This document shows, one piece after another, positions 1 through 13,698 of a DNA stretch of 64,000 nucleotides. The notes under the pieces were generated by a model. The model saw only the letters and a list, made by a program, of their open reading frames with translations, did not search any database and was not told the origin of the DNA. The position numbers and the translations under genes were made by a program. How positions within the stretch are numbered: the stretch's first letter is position 1; every line of letters starts with the position of its first letter. Source of the stretch: Heterotrichella gracilis (Eukaryota > Sar > Xanthophyceae > Tribonematales > Xanthonemataceae); assembly GCA_032358255.1 (NCBI GenBank), contig JAULBX010003332.1, positions 248,001 to 312,000 of the forward strand. The letters run 5' to 3'.

Positions 1-3000
1 GGCGGCAGATGATGTGTGCATGCGCGTGGTAGCATGGTTTGTCAGTGTGTAGATGTAAATTACAAAGACTGGTGCACACCGTGTCAACCCTTAAAATGCC
101 CTGAATACCCCACTGCATGGCCCTCTCACCACCACCATCCACCACTGCTACCCCACACCCCACACAACAGCCACCACCCACCCACCACCACCGCCACCAC
201 CCACCCACCCACCTCCGCCTCCTCGTGGCACACCCCGCACACCCCCGGCTCCCCCTTCTCCACCTCCGCCCCCTTGCTCCCCTGGCTGGCGCTGTGCACC
301 ACCAGGTACGGGTGGTCCACTGCCTGGCGCAGGCGGATGAGCAGGTCGAAAATGTGTGCGTAGTTGTTCACTACGGTGCCCGACTGCACATAGGCGCCAA
401 ACTGGGCCTGGCTCTGCAGGTGGGCAGGGGAGGAAAATACAGTTAGTGGAGAAGTGTACTTTGGCTTGTCGATCACCGTGCTAAGGGGCCACGCTTCTAT
501 ATGTGTGCACACTTGTCAATTTGACCAATTGACAAGTGTGCACACATATAGAAGCGTGGCCCAATTCCATCGGGGCGTCCTCATTGAGGCTTCAATAGGG
601 TCTAAAGCCCATATAAACCTGTCCTTGGGCACCAATGTAAAGGCTTCCTATTCCTGGTTTCCAGACTCCACTGGGATTTCTCTAAGATTTCCCTAGGGTT
701 TCCATTAGGGTTGCCACAATCCCCCCTTCCATTACGTGCGTGTACAGCGCCTCATAAAAGTACTAGGGTTTCCATTAGGGTTCATAAAAAGTCCTACTCC
801 CCCCTTACCTGCGTGTACAGCGCCTCGTAGAAGTCGGCCTCCCTCTCGTCAAACCTGTCCTTGCGCAGCGTGACGGTGCGCGGGGGCAGTGCCAGCACAT
901 CCGCACACCCCACCTTGGTGCGCCTGAGCAGTATGCGCGGCAGGATCTCGTGCTTAAGAATGGCCATGGCCACCCTGCCCTTGCCCTGGTAGCCATATGC
1001 CTTGATTGGGTTGGCCACGTAGCGGTTCCACCAGCAGTAGTGGGACATGGGGGAGTGCCTGGGGGGTGGGGGAAAGGGGGTGAGTGAGGGGGTGGCTGCA
1101 AAACCAGCAGTAGTGAGACATGGAAGAGTGCCTGGAGGAGCGCTTGGGGGGGAAGGGGGGGATGCGGCGAGGCTGCAACGCGGGAGCTCACATCCCCAGA
1201 TCTTCTTTAAAGTGCAATTTCTACTAGATTTACGTAGGGCTAGCAATTGGAAGCAATTTGTGGGGGTAACGTAGTGCACGGCGTGTGGTCATTGCTGGTG
1301 CATACGTCCCACACCAAAAGGAACGTATGCACTGGTACTGGTTAAAGTTCCCACCCACCAGGAGGCATTGGCTGTTCCAGACTGATACCATTACCAGAGC
1401 CACTGGCACTGTTAGGGTTCAAGGAGCAGCAAGTTTAGGGTTTAGGGTTTTCCACCCACCCGCACAGGTCGCACGCCCTGTGGCTGTTCCTGAATGGGTA
1501 GTCCAGGCACTCGCACCCGCACTTGCACAGGTAGTGGCTGTAGGGGTGGATGCGCAGGAAGCGGACAAGCGAGTACAGCTCGCCCACGCGGTTCTGCAGC
1601 GGGGTGCCTGACAGCGCCCAGCGGTAGCGCGCAGCCAGCGCAAACACCGCCTTGGCGGTTGAGCACCGCCTGTCCTTGATGGAGTGGGCCTCGTCCAGGA
1701 CCACGCGCCGCCAGCGCACCTGGCGGGAAGGGGATAGGGTTTGGATAGGTTTGCATGGGGTTTGCGAATGAGTTGGAAGCCAGTGGAAACCTGGACACTA
1801 CGTGGCCTTGAGGTTTGGTGAGGGTGGCATTAGTCATTGGACAGGTTACTTATAGGTCCTGATGGGTTGCCTATCGACAACCCACCCACCTGATGCAATA
1901 TGGAAACTTCATTTCCATCCCCTAATCCACAAGCTTCACTTCTCACACCTCCATACCCATCCACCCCCTACCTGGTGCAGGATGGACACCGGCTCCTTCC
2001 CCTCCACCACCTTCGCCCCCTTGGCAGCCGCAGCAATCATGCGCGCGGCGTCGGCCGCAGCCGCATCCTCATAGTCACCCACTGAGGCGCCGCCACGTGG
2101 CGCATGGCCATCGCTGATGTCATCATCGCTGCCCGCTGACTCGTCGCTGAGGTCAGCACTGGAAGGAGACAGAGGTTGGGGGTGAGGCAAGGTGGGCATT
2201 GGGTGGGGGCAGTGCACTGGGTTGATCAATGTTTGCAGGCATGGGAGAGGGCACAATTGCATGCTGCAGTGCCACATCGACTCCACAAGGAGGAAGTGTC
2301 GCAAAATGGACATAATGGCCAATTGTTTTGCCAACAACCCTACCCTGTCTGATAACGTGCCTGGACTGTAGTGTGTATGTGGCAAATTTCATAGAAATAT
2401 GAATCCTGGAGTGCAGAACCATCATCCAAACTTTCCCCATGATACGCATTTCTGTCCCTCCCTTGCCATCACCCACCTGTCAGCATCATAATCCGAGTCA
2501 TCGCTGCCGTCGCTCCCTCCCCGGAGCTTCCTCTTGCCCACCGATGATTTCCCCCCCTTGCTCCCACTCAGCCCCCCACCACTCTTGCCACCCCCCTTGC
2601 TGCCATTTGGCCCCACACTGCCCTTGCCCCCCTTGCTGCCAGAGGGTGCCCTCCCCTGCTTCCTCGATTTCTTCAAGGCCTTGCCCTCCTTGGACCCTGA
2701 GGCACCCGCCTTCCCCTTCCCCTTGGCACTCTTCCCCTTCTTCCCCTTGACAGCGGCCTTGGGATCATCGTTGTTTGAGTCATCGCCCTCAGATGCAATG
2801 TAATCGGAATCATCCGATTCATCTTCATCGGCAGCTGCACAATTTAGGCAGCATTGTCAGCAACATCACAAGGGAAATGCCTGGCAACCATTGGTACATG
2901 ACATGTTAACGGAACTAGCGTATCGTTACCATGTAGCAACTTGGCCCCATCCCCCACCCATGCGCTAAGCAGCCACAGGGCACACAATGCAACTAGCATT

Positions 3001-6000
3001 GCGGGCCCACCACCCTCACCACCCCCCACCTGCCGCAACCCCCCCTGATGCAGTGCAGCAGGCAAGGATATTAGCTAGTTGCATTTAGAGCTTTTAAAAC
3101 CAAATCAGGGTGCACCATGCAACTATCACAGCGGCCCCAGCCCCCACATCCCCAACCCCCCCTACCTGCCGCCCCCGCCCTTGCCCGCTTCTTTTGCTGC
3201 CTGGCCAGCGCCTCGCTCTTGTGCGCGTTTGGGCCGCAGAAGTAGCGCAGGTGGACCTTGAGGCGATCGGGGTAGAACCTGGGGGGAATTGGAACAACAT
3301 TAGATCAGTCAACAGAAAGAGAAAAAAAATGTGTGTTTGTCCGATTTTTTAATTAACACTGCGGTAGCGTGCGCTGTCGAGGTAGAACATGGGAGCACGA
3401 GGTAACAGAATATCCATTGCTGCAATAAATTTCATTTTCATGAGGTACTGAAACATGTTATACACAACAGATAAGAAACAGACAAAGACTTGCGCACTAA
3501 ATTCCCCTTGCATATTTTCCGTTCCATGCCGTATAATTGATTACATCTGTAAAAGAAAGAAACATAAATCTCTACGGACCCATCCTTTCAGCAAAAGGAA
3601 CAAGAAGCTTAACTGTTAAGCAGGCTAGGAAAGCCTTCCTGTTTACTCCCTTCCCTCCCACCTGTTGCCGCAGTATGCGCATGCCGCCTTGCCCGGCAGC
3701 ATTGCCCTGCGGTAGTCCGCCTCCAAGGTAGAATAGGTGGTGAGGACCACATCCGATGAGGTCAGGGCGGCCAGGTCCAGGGCTCCACGCTTGGGACCGT
3801 GGTAGGTGACCACCTGAGGGGTGGAGGGGTGGACAGTTGTTATTGGGGTTGAGGGAAAGAGGGGAAGTGGTGGGTATGAAATCGGGTCTGATGGTGCTTG
3901 CAGGATTGAGCAGGATGTGAGAAACATCGTGACTGATGAGGTGAGTGGGGGATTGAGAAGGGGTGCAGGGGTTGCGGAATGGCCGTAAATGTGCCCCTCG
4001 CAAGTGTGTCCTTGCAATTGTGGCCTTGTGTACCGTCACTTGGGTCACCGGAAAGCCTCACATTACAACAGGCTTAGTGGGCACTGGTATCTCGGTGTAC
4101 TCTTATGCAAATGGAGTCTGTGACTGCAAATGTACGTCGGTGTGCTTAATGGAAAATGGCATCCCTGACAATGGTGCGGAATCAAACAAGCATGCATTTC
4201 CATGGGAGCACGCATCAATGCGCCCCATCAATGTGCCCCACCTTGAGTGCCCCCGGCACCACGTATTTCGCAATCTCCCCCCTCCACTGAATAACAGCCA
4301 CCAGGGGGCAGATCACCAGGGTGGCCGCACAGAACTCCCCCTCCTCAACCATTGCTTTAGCACCCCTGGCAGCAGCGGCGGCGGCACCGACTGCGGCTGC
4401 ACTGCCGTAGGTGCCTCGCACGGGCTTGGAGGGGGCTGGTAGGGCGGAGGCAGGGGCGGTGTCGGGGGCGGAATGGCTGCAGCCTAGGCAATAGAAGGAG
4501 TGGATGCGGGGATGAAGGGGTGAGTGTGGGTTTGTGGGGAGGCAGGTGTGTGGTGGGCATGGCTGCAACCTGTTAAGGAGGGTGGGGTGCTCACCAGTTA
4601 ACACTCTCGTTTGCAATACGCCATATGCTGAAACTCATGTGCAGAAAGTGTACAAAAACACACTACGCAAACAACCCACCTGCCCTGCAATGCATTGACA
4701 TGCCTTCCAAACTAAGTCCATGCCAATCACCAATGCACAAAGCTGCAGCCTGACAAACACATCATCAACACCCCAGCAAGCTCCTCAGCCACCTCAGGTG
4801 GTGGAGGGCTCGCCACCCACCTGCGCCACAGCCACCGTGCTCCCCTTCGCAGGCAGCGGGTGCCTGTGCATCGTTTGCTCCCTGATCGCCATCTGGCGCA
4901 GCTTCATTGGCCGAGGAGGGGCCAGCTGCCGCAAGGTTGTTGGTGGAGGGCTCGCCACCTGGCTGTCCATCGCCAGCTGGACACAGAGGGGAGGGGGGTT
5001 GATGCATGTTGTCTGAGAATGCACCCCGTCCAGGGCGTGCATGATGCAGTAAACTAATAAAGTATTTGCCATGGGTAGCGGGACACTGGTGGAGGAGTAA
5101 GCTTTAGGTTCAGCGTTCTTGTGGCACAAAAAAAGCACGGCGTTTGGCTGCTGTCGGTGCATGCATCCCATTGGGGCTGGGGCAGGCATGATACTTGACT
5201 TGGCAATTGTGAGCTATGACTGCAGCTGTTGTCGGCAGTGTAACTGTTACCAAACTCGACACTGTAGGCTGTAACCGAAACTGTAAGCCTGTCAGGCTGT
5301 GCCTATACGACTGCAAATATAAATTTGATACTGTATCTGTAACTGTGGTCTACAACTGTTATTAGAACATGGGTTCACACATGGGAAGGGCATAATGAAC
5401 ATGTGCGGAGGGAAGCGCCAATGCCGAGGTGCTACTATGATACTCGTGCACATAGAGGCGAGGTCAATGCTACCCTTCTCACTACCCACCTGCGGCTTGT
5501 GCGGAAGCTGCCCCCCTCAGCTTGAGCTTGGGGCGGTTAGGGTCTGCAGAGGGTTGGGCGGGTGCGGCTAGGGCTTGCGGCAACAGCTCCCGCGGCACCA
5601 GGTCGTCGTTGCGGTGGGTGACGATGAGGGAAATAGCCTGGGGGTGGCAAGGGGGATGGGAGTGATGGATGCGTTAGGGGGAGGGAAATGGTACACATGC
5701 AGGGTGCATGAGGTGGCATGTAGAAGGTGTGTCGGTGGTGTGCATGTAGAACGTGAATAGCATGTACGGGCATACAAATTATCTTGTCAGTGACACACAG
5801 GTGGCATGTTGATGGCCTAGGTAAAGATGGAGGTGGACTGTGGATGCTGATGGATGTAGGTAATGTGGATATGGACTTTGGAGAGCATGCATGTGGACAG
5901 TACATTTGCCCCCAAATACCAGCCATCTGCACCTGTATGGTTTTTCCCATCCCCATTTCGTCCGCCAGAATTCCCCCCTTGACCCCCCCTTGCTCCTGCG

Positions 6001-8124
6001 CCACCCCCCAGGCCAGGAACTCCTTCTGGTAGGGCAGCAGGGACAGGAGCAGCTCGGGGGGCGGGTCCATCTGGGACAAGACCTGTGGAAGGGGAGGGGG
6101 TTGGGAGGCTGTGGGTGGGGGTTTTCATGCGGGTGCAAGCATTCGACATTTGGAACATTTCTTTCTCATTCAACAATGGCGAGTACAACTGCAGAAACTC
6201 AAAAAAAGCTGTTCTCAAAAATGGAAAATCATGTTTTGATATTAACCATCCCAAGCATGATGTGAATACCTGGTAGGGTATATAGTGAGGACATAAAATC
6301 GATGATGATGTGCAATCTGGAAGTGGGAGGAGGAAGACTGATCAGGCCACACATGCCTCTCCATGTGCTGAGCAACGTGCAAAACCCTCACAATCAGCTC
6401 TCAGTGCTTCAGCACGTCCCCTCTCCATGCACTTCCTGTGCATGTTCCCCACCTTGTCATTTGCCAGGTCATCCTCCTCCATCTCATCCCCAGACTCCCA
6501 CACCTGCCAGGGGTCATCGCTGTCACTGGCACTCTCAGCCTTGCCCTTGCCTTTGCCCTTACCCTTTGCTTTGCCCTTACCCCTGCCCTTTACCTGCAGG
6601 TCGCAAATCGAAGGTGAGAGGACGACGTTATGGCGGGGTGCGTAGGCCAAGCCGGCCCCTACAATTGCCACCTGCCCTTGCACTGTTATGAGTGCAGCGT
6701 GTGCAATGACCACAGAGCCCAGGCAGCTGTTCATTTTATTAGTTGGACAGTCAGTTGGACAGTCAGTTAGACAGTCAGTTGCTTAGTTACTCCACACCCG
6801 TAGACAGGCTCCCCCAAATAGCGTTTCGTGCGTATTTCCCATGCAGCCTTATTCACGCCTTTCAATGAAGGCTTTCATTGTCTTTCTTAAATGCCATTCC
6901 ACCCCACCACCACCCAGACAAGCACATACCTTGGCAGGGGGCCCATCTCCATCTTCATCGGCACCGTCCAGCACCACCACCTCCTCGTCCTCCTCTTTTT
7001 TCTTCTTCTCCTTGCCATTACCTCCAGCTTTGGCCTTCTTGGCGCCGCTCCCCTGGCCACCTGGGGCCTTGCGCTTTGTGGGTCCTGGCGCAACACGAGT
7101 GTGACATGAGAACACCTACACCCTTGCTTAGGGTTTGACTGAACGTGCATGAGAAAACCGCACCCGCGGCTTGGGTTTTGACCGAGAACCCAACATGGTT
7201 TGCTTGCACATGGCCATGCCTACACCACACGCACTGGAACCACCATCGCTGCAGTCCAAGAATATGCTAACCAATGTTGCATTCTCCAACAAAGCGATCT
7301 TATGGCATAGCCTCCATCAGGGGGTGTCTAATGCATAAAGTATGCTTTGTAGACCCTAACGGGGTTCACTGAACCCCTGCCATTTCCTCCCCACCTGCCA
7401 CCGCCTTCCTCCCCTTAGCCCGTGCAGCCAGCGGCACGTCCAGCTCACCATCCTCGCTCCCACTGTCAATCACCACCACGTCATCGCTGACCTCAGCCTT
7501 CACCTCCCCACGCACAGAAGGGGTCACAACGGGAGCCGGGCTGGTGCTCTGTGCCGCTGCAGTGGGTCCGGAGGCTGACGGCCCCGCGCCACCACCCCCA
7601 TTGCTGCTGCTGGTAGGTGGTTGGCGGGTGCGAGTCTTCCCGTCTGGGATGATGTTGGCGGTGGTGATGGCTGTGCGCGCTGCAACGGTGGCTGTGGCTG
7701 TGGCTGTGGCTGTGGCTGTGGCTGTGGCTGTGGCGACATCAACTGGCCAGGGGTCATCCCCGCTGCTGGCGGGTGCAGCATCTTCGAGCAGAGTATTACT
7801 CCCCGTGACGCTGCTTCCACGCTTCAACCCTGGCGCTGCATTTCGTGCTGCCGCGCCGGCTGTGGGTGGTGTTGCCTGGGTGGTGGTGGTCCTTGGAGTG
7901 GGGTGGTTGGATGAACCCTTAGGGTCCAGTGGGGGCAAACCCTTGGCAGTGCCAGTAGCTGGCTTGGAGGGTGCTGACGTGGCTGGTGCTAGGTTGGGCG
8001 CGTCACTGGATGTGCTTCTGCTGCGTGTTGTGCGGGTGGCATGGGCTGAGGCACCACCACCACCTGGGCCTGGTTTAGTGGCAGCAGGGGCTGTGGGGGG
8101 TTTCCCCCCGCGGGTGGTGGGCAT
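1..8124 (-). CDS. RAD16: RAD16-type SNF2/RING DNA-repair helicase, 3' part off the left edge
   Basis: Fourteen exons close in frame (1081 codons before the edge): 8124-7395, 7084-6930, 6593-6453, 6082-5933, 5637-5490, 4976-4821, 4483-4242, 3813-3662, 3278-3166, 2834-2477, 2158-1972, 1719-1460, 1058-809, 413-213. SNF2 motifs seen: I DEMGMGKT (about residues 382-389), Ia with [16 protein letters not shown], Ib [20 protein letters not shown] (853-856), [13 protein letters not shown]2HC insert (CAYCGNRFYP then HLRYFCG) and the [11 protein letters not shown] and [13 protein letters not shown] blocks match plant RAD16 proteins, which act in nuclear global-genome nucleotide-excision repair. The last exon ends in CGVCHEEAE, the first cysteine pair of the RING that interrupts the helicase in this family; the rest of the RING and the helicase C-lobe lie outside. 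A long Ala/Thr/Pro N-terminus and a roughly 180-residue Lys/Asp/Ser-rich insert before DEAH are low complexity. The start is the first Met of an open exon; transcript evidence is lacking. Confidence 0.9.
486..562. repeat. Perfect 36-bp inverted repeat with 5-nt loop, in a RAD16 intron
   Basis: Arms 486-521 and 527-562 are exact reverse complements, separated by TGACC. The palindrome lies wholly in the intron between RAD16 exons 809-1058 and 213-413. It could be a tiny foldback element (MITE) or a cruciform-prone sequence. No target duplication was recognised. Confidence 0.9.
692..1139. repeat. Partial duplications flanking RAD16 exon 809-1058
   Basis: The donor end of the exon (about 797-836) is copied in degenerate form at 721-760, together with a 20-bp telomere-like phrase found at 692-711 and 763-782. 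The acceptor end (about 1028-1064) is copied at about 1099-1139. The copies carry splice-like sequence but no full exon. Confidence 0.6.
7687..7735 (-). repeat. Hexanucleotide microsatellite coding for (Ala-Thr)n in RAD16 exon 1
   Basis: A GGCTGT-unit tract gives an alternating Ala-Thr run on the minus strand within the first RAD16 exon. It sits in a disordered part of the protein, so length polymorphism is likely to be tolerated. Confidence 0.85.
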
Positions 8125-10060
8125 AGCGGGCGTGAAGAGGCGGCGTTACTTGGTGGTGGTCCTACAAGAACGGGTTCCAAGGTGTCACAGGGGCGTACTT
8201 GTGGTGGGATCAAAGCACGTTTAGTCATGCCCTTTACGCATGCATTAGAGGGGTGGTGCCTCCCGCCCACTTGGACCCACAACAAGATCGGCGCGCCCAC
8301 CAGCAGAAACAAGTCTAAAAGCTGGTTATACAGAGGATGAATACACGACGTATATATATGCAAGGCGATGCAAGAGGCCGAACCACATTCCGTGCTGGGC
8401 CCCAGCATGCAGAGCATGCCTGGCCGGCTCATACAAGGGCACCCAACGCGCCCTACATATGCACGAAAAGTATGCATAGACAGTTGTTTGGAGCTGGCGC
8501 CGGCGGGGTTTTGCGTTCGGCCCTCGCTCGTACCTGTCTCTGATGTGGGGTGGGTGTCCCTCCACGCCAGGCGACAACCAAACACTGGTGGGACCCTACA
8601 CCAACGGCCTGCAGTGCCCTGCTCCACCCAAAGCCGCCTTTGGGCGTGCTCTTTGCAGGCTAGACGCCTTGCCCTGCTATTTGTAGAGGCGCACTGTTTG
8701 GCATGTCTATAATTTACCCCCTTGTTACAGACGGGGAGGAGCTAAGGCACGTGTCTGCAGCAGGACAGGGTCCAGGTGGCAATCATAGGAGTAGATCTCG
8801 ATTGCCCACCAGGATCCTCGTCAGCGAGGGCTTCGAAAAAAGTGCTGCTGCCGGCTGACCTCGTCAGCGCATAAACGCATGTGGCTGTTCGTTGGAGACT
8901 CTACTTTGTGAGGCCTACTCTGCAAAAGCGTGTCGAAACAGTGTTATTTTGCACCAAAGCGTACATAAAGCAAACCAGTGGTGGGCAGATCTCTCCAGTC
9001 CGTACCAATTGGGTGCTTTCAAAGGTGTGGTGTCGGCAGCGGGGGAGCAGTTATCAAGTTGCACGTGAAAGAATATCCACAGCGCAAAACAGGCAGCTCG
9101 TAGGAGGTACGTGGAAGTAGTATTGTGGGTGACTGCCATCCGTCTGCGTTGCCATGTGTCTGCTTGAAAGGTTGCTGTCAACGCATGGCATGGTCTTGGA
9201 ATGTGTCCACTTGACGTGTGACTTGCTACGGTACCACTGTCCAAGGTAAAATGCCTTTTAGGTTGCAACTTTTCTATATGCAAAGGCTCAAAACCTGCGC
9301 ACTGGCAGTTTGCACCGCAATGCAGGACTGTTGTGTTGATGTATTTGGTGCCACGTCCACCCCTGGCATGAGCAGCAGTGTTCTACAACCCCTCAAAACC
9401 TCAGCTGTTGCTTACCCTCCCCGCCTCCGTAATGCCCCCGGTGTGGTCGTTTTATTTTTGTGTGTGGTCATTTTATCCTTCTTTTTCCCTTGCATTTGCG
9501 CACTGGGTTGCCTCTGACCCGGTCAGCATGGGCGCTGAGTCAGCTGCCTAGGATAGCTGTGCCTACCACGGCAACGTGCTCGATACAGCTCTTGCTGTCG
9601 TTCCCGAGGGTTTACTTCCGTCTTTGAACCACCTTATGGTACCCCTTAGGCTCTGCTCAGCCCCATGTCGAGTAGTCAGGTGGTGGGTGGGTGGTGCTCA
9701 ATGCCAGCCTGTGGGTGAAGTCATATGTCCAGGGTGTGAAGGCCAGTAAAACAACGTGGTTTCTGTGGGGTTGAAGAGGCAGATTTGGGTGCTTTGGTAT
9801 CAATGGTCAGGGTGGTATGGGGTGCATAGAACGCCTGCAGGCCATAGCGGGTGCATGTGGGTGGTCAGCCTCAGTTGCATGGCAGGGAGTTTAGTTCAAG
9901 TGAGCACCGTCACCAGCCGTTCTTGAGCTTACCATCGAGCCCTGCATTATCCCTGCGCACTGTTCCCGGTGCTGCGCCCCATGCCTTGCGCCATGTGTGG
10001 TCTTATTTCTGCCCTTCTCGACCTCCTTGCCCCTTCCTCAGGTGACTACAACACTTACCT
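8125..10060. other. Intergenic region between divergent RAD16 and CDPK genes
   Basis: About 1.9 kb separates two divergent starts (RAD16 at 8124 on minus, CDPK at 10061 on plus) and must hold both promoters. I found no protein with family features here and no clear TATA box. Short open frames at 8368-8712 and 9218-9517 are low in information and look incidental. Confidence 0.6.
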
Positions 10061-13000
10061 ATGGAGGCGGCAGTGGGCAGCGGCAGGGCCAGCGGGCGGG
10101 GCGTTGCCGTGGTGCCACCTGGCCTGTTGTCACGCAGCCTGGCAGGGGGTGGGCGGCGCGGGGGGCGCGGCGGGGAGGAGACGGTGGGCAAGCACAACCG
10201 GCAGCAGCACGGCTACATGGCTGAGCTCCAGGTGAGAGGGGCCCCTTAAGTGAATGTGCTGTCCCCACATCACAGTGCATTTGGGACAGAAACGCCAGCA
10301 AGATTGGCACTTCCAATACACATTAAATCCATCCCCGCGCAACATCATTATTTATTTTTTCATAGCATTCCAGCACGACGCAAGGGTGCTTTAGTTCTCT
10401 GCCATACTGCCAGTGCCACACACCCCCACCAGCCCCCACACCCCACCCACCTCTGCAGGTACACTGTGGTGCATCAGCTGTTGCGGACGCGCCTTCCTCC
10501 AGCGCCCCATCCACTTCCGCCCCATCCTCCGCCACCCACCAGCTAGATTTTGGGTTCAAGCGGGACCTGGAGGGGGCTTACAAGCTGGGGAGGGAGCTGG
10601 GCAGGGGGGGTAATGGAATCGTGCGGTTGGTGACGAATCGGGAGACAGGACAGGTGGGTGGCTGCCATGGCTTGATTTCACCCTTGCATCAGCTTGCCCT
10701 CGCCTGGCAAGGTTTTGACTTGCACAACACCAGTTGCACTGAATACACATGTGTGTCCTCACATGCACGGGCGTTGGTGTGATTCCTTTTCCCGGTGGCA
10801 TGCGGACCTCTTATTGGGATAGGGGGTTCACACATCATGTCGCTCGGGTGCACGCCATTACCCCCTCTATGGCCCCCCGACCGCCACACCCTCTCTCCCC
10901 CAGGACTACGCCATGAAGTCCCTCCCCAAGGTGCTTGAGGACCCCAACCTGTCTGACAAGAAGAAGAAGGAGAACCCGCAGGCAATGGCAAGAGAGGTGC
11001 GCTCACCTGCTCTCGAGTTTCATGCAACCCCTGTTCCGACGCATACGCATACGCAAACCCCTGTGGTGGCGCAACGGGGCAATTCTGGAGTGGGCGTTCA
11101 GATGTGTTGCATGATGCACTTATCAGATGGGTTTGTCATATTGGTTTATGCCTATGTAGTGCATGACCTGGATGATGGCAACCTCCCCTCTCCCCCCCTG
11201 CCCTCTGCTCCCTGACCCCTGCTTTTTTGCTGGTGCCAGGTTGAGGTCCTGCGTCGCCTGCGCGGCACCCTGAACGTGGCCTGCTTGGAGGATGTGTACG
11301 AGGACGACTACCACGTGCACATCATTATGGAGGAGTGCAAGGGGGGGGAGCTGTGGCACCGCATAGGGGACAGGCACTACTCGGAGAGGACGGTGAGGGG
11401 GCGGGGTGTGGGGTGGGTGGGAGTGGGGTTGAACTGTGGTACATGCGTGCCCCAGGTGGGATGGGATTCATTGATGGTGGCCACAACCAATGCACTGTAC
11501 AGTGAAGGGGGGGATGGATGGAGGTGGTGGGGGGGTCTATATAAAATTCATCTGCGGTGTCATGCTGTGCTTCAGAGGTGGGGATCTCATGGCATACATG
11601 CCATCCACGCTAAAACCTTGAACCCGACTCCCGCAGGTCGCGTCCTACATGCGCGCCGTGCTGCGCACCCTAGCCCAGTGCCACTCGCACCGCATCCTGC
11701 ACCGGGACGTGAAGCCAGGCAACTTCATGCTGTCTTCAGACCAGGACAAGGCGCCGCTCAAGGCAATTGACTGGGGTCTGGCAGTGTTCTACAATCCCCA
11801 AACGCTGCCGCGCACAGACCTGGGACTGGAGGGCACGCCATGGTACGACTAGGGATCGAATTTGCATGCTGTTGTGTGTTGACTTCATCATTCTGAATGG
11901 ACGACCCTTCGTGAGGGTATTGTGTTGAAAGTTTTATATTGCATTCCACCCGCTCGCATATCACATCCAAGCGCACATAGTATCGCAGTCCGCGCTAAGT
12001 ACCGTGCAAGTCCACGCATGGTCCTTTTGACTCTCATAACAAAACCTATATGCGTTTAATGCATTAACGTATTCTTTTCAATAAGTTATCAAGTTCATGT
12101 AAATATAAGAATGTCTTCTTTTAAAGTAGTAATTTAATTCTCTTGCTGGACCCTCCCCCTCCCCGCCCCCTCAGGTTCATGGCCCCCGAGACACTGCGCT
12201 CCGAGGTGTTCCCCGCATCCGACATCTGGGCAGCAGGCATCATGGCACACCAACTGCTCACAGGCAGATTCCCATTTGATGACAGGCAATCTGCCTCCAG
12301 GCCAGTCATCTCGCGCATCTGGAAGTCGATCCTGTCAGACCCACTGAATCTGGATAAGTCCTACTGGGATGGGATCAGTCCCGAGGCCAAGGACTTTGTG
12401 TCTTTGCTTCTCAACCGGGACCACAGCAAGCGGCCTACTGCCAAGGAGGCCCTGAAGCACCCCTGGCTGGCGGTACGCGCATGGGGCCAAAAATGGTTAA
12501 AAAATAAATACACTTGGCCCTTCTCTTCGCTTAATCCTCTTCCTTTGTGACTGCGCCTGTTTAAGGACAGGCTGCGTAGATATCTCTATATATGTTTTCT
12601 AGAAAAAAATGTACACTCTTAATATTTGGGCTGTGTAAGTTGTTGCTACTCGACTTGTACCCTGCATGGTCAGCCAGTGTCCAGGAAAAGCAAAGGAAAG
12701 GGAAGGACTTGCCAGCTGTCCAATGCACCACGGGCATTACTCCACACGCACCCACTGCCCCAAACACACCTGCTGTTACTGGTCCTGGCAATGGGACAGG
12801 TGTCACCCTGTGCCCCACCAATCACCCCCACTCCCCCCCCTGCTGCCCCTATCAGCAGTGCCCTCCATCCCTCTGACCCCACACGCCCTCACCGCAGGGC
12901 ACGTCCGCAGACCGCCTGCGCGGCACGCCCCTGTCGCTGTCTGTGGTCCAGCGCCTGCAGCGCTACAGCCAGGCGTCGACCTTCAAGCGCAGCGTGTTGG

Positions 13001-13630
13001 AGCACATTGCACAGGAGTTGCTGGAGCAGGTGGGGGGTCGGCTGTTGGGGCTCCCTGTGCTGGCGCCGGGGGAACGATGGGGAGTTTGTGGCTAAGCTGG
13101 CTATACATGCAGTGTACATGTACATGGTATTGGAACACATGATATGACATCACTATGAGCTTGGCTTGGATGCACTTGCAATTATCAAATAAGGTTGTAC
13201 CTAACTTCTCCACCTATTCCTCACAGGCCCCTGATCCTAGCGTGCCCGCCTCGTGCGCCCTCCAATCCGGCGCCACCCCCATCGTTTCCTCCCTGCACGA
13301 CTCCCCCCTGGACTACCTGTACTCGCGCATACACTTTGGTGATGGGCCAGGGGGGGAGGTAGACCACCACGCGCTAGGGGAGGCGCTGGGACAGCTGGGT
13401 AGGTCCCCGCACGCTACACTCTACATCCTAAAATTGTATCTCAATCCTAAAACCGAAAACCTTAGAGTGCACTGCAAATTTAATGCTTGTCCTCGTGGCA
13501 AGGGTCTGCAGTTTTTTTGGAATCAATCGGCCATATGCTGGCCTGTGATGTTTTTGTCGTGTCCAGTGTGGCAGCTCCATTAGGTGCACCCGTTGTGTGC
13601 CTTGTTGTGTGCCTTGTCCCCACCCCCGTC

Positions 13631-13698
<68 letters not shown>

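Noticed and set aside
7544-8224. Long plus-strand open frame opposite RAD16 exon 1
   Set aside because: It is the GC-rich shadow of the Ala/Thr/Pro-rich exon; the minus frame joins in phase to the next exons.
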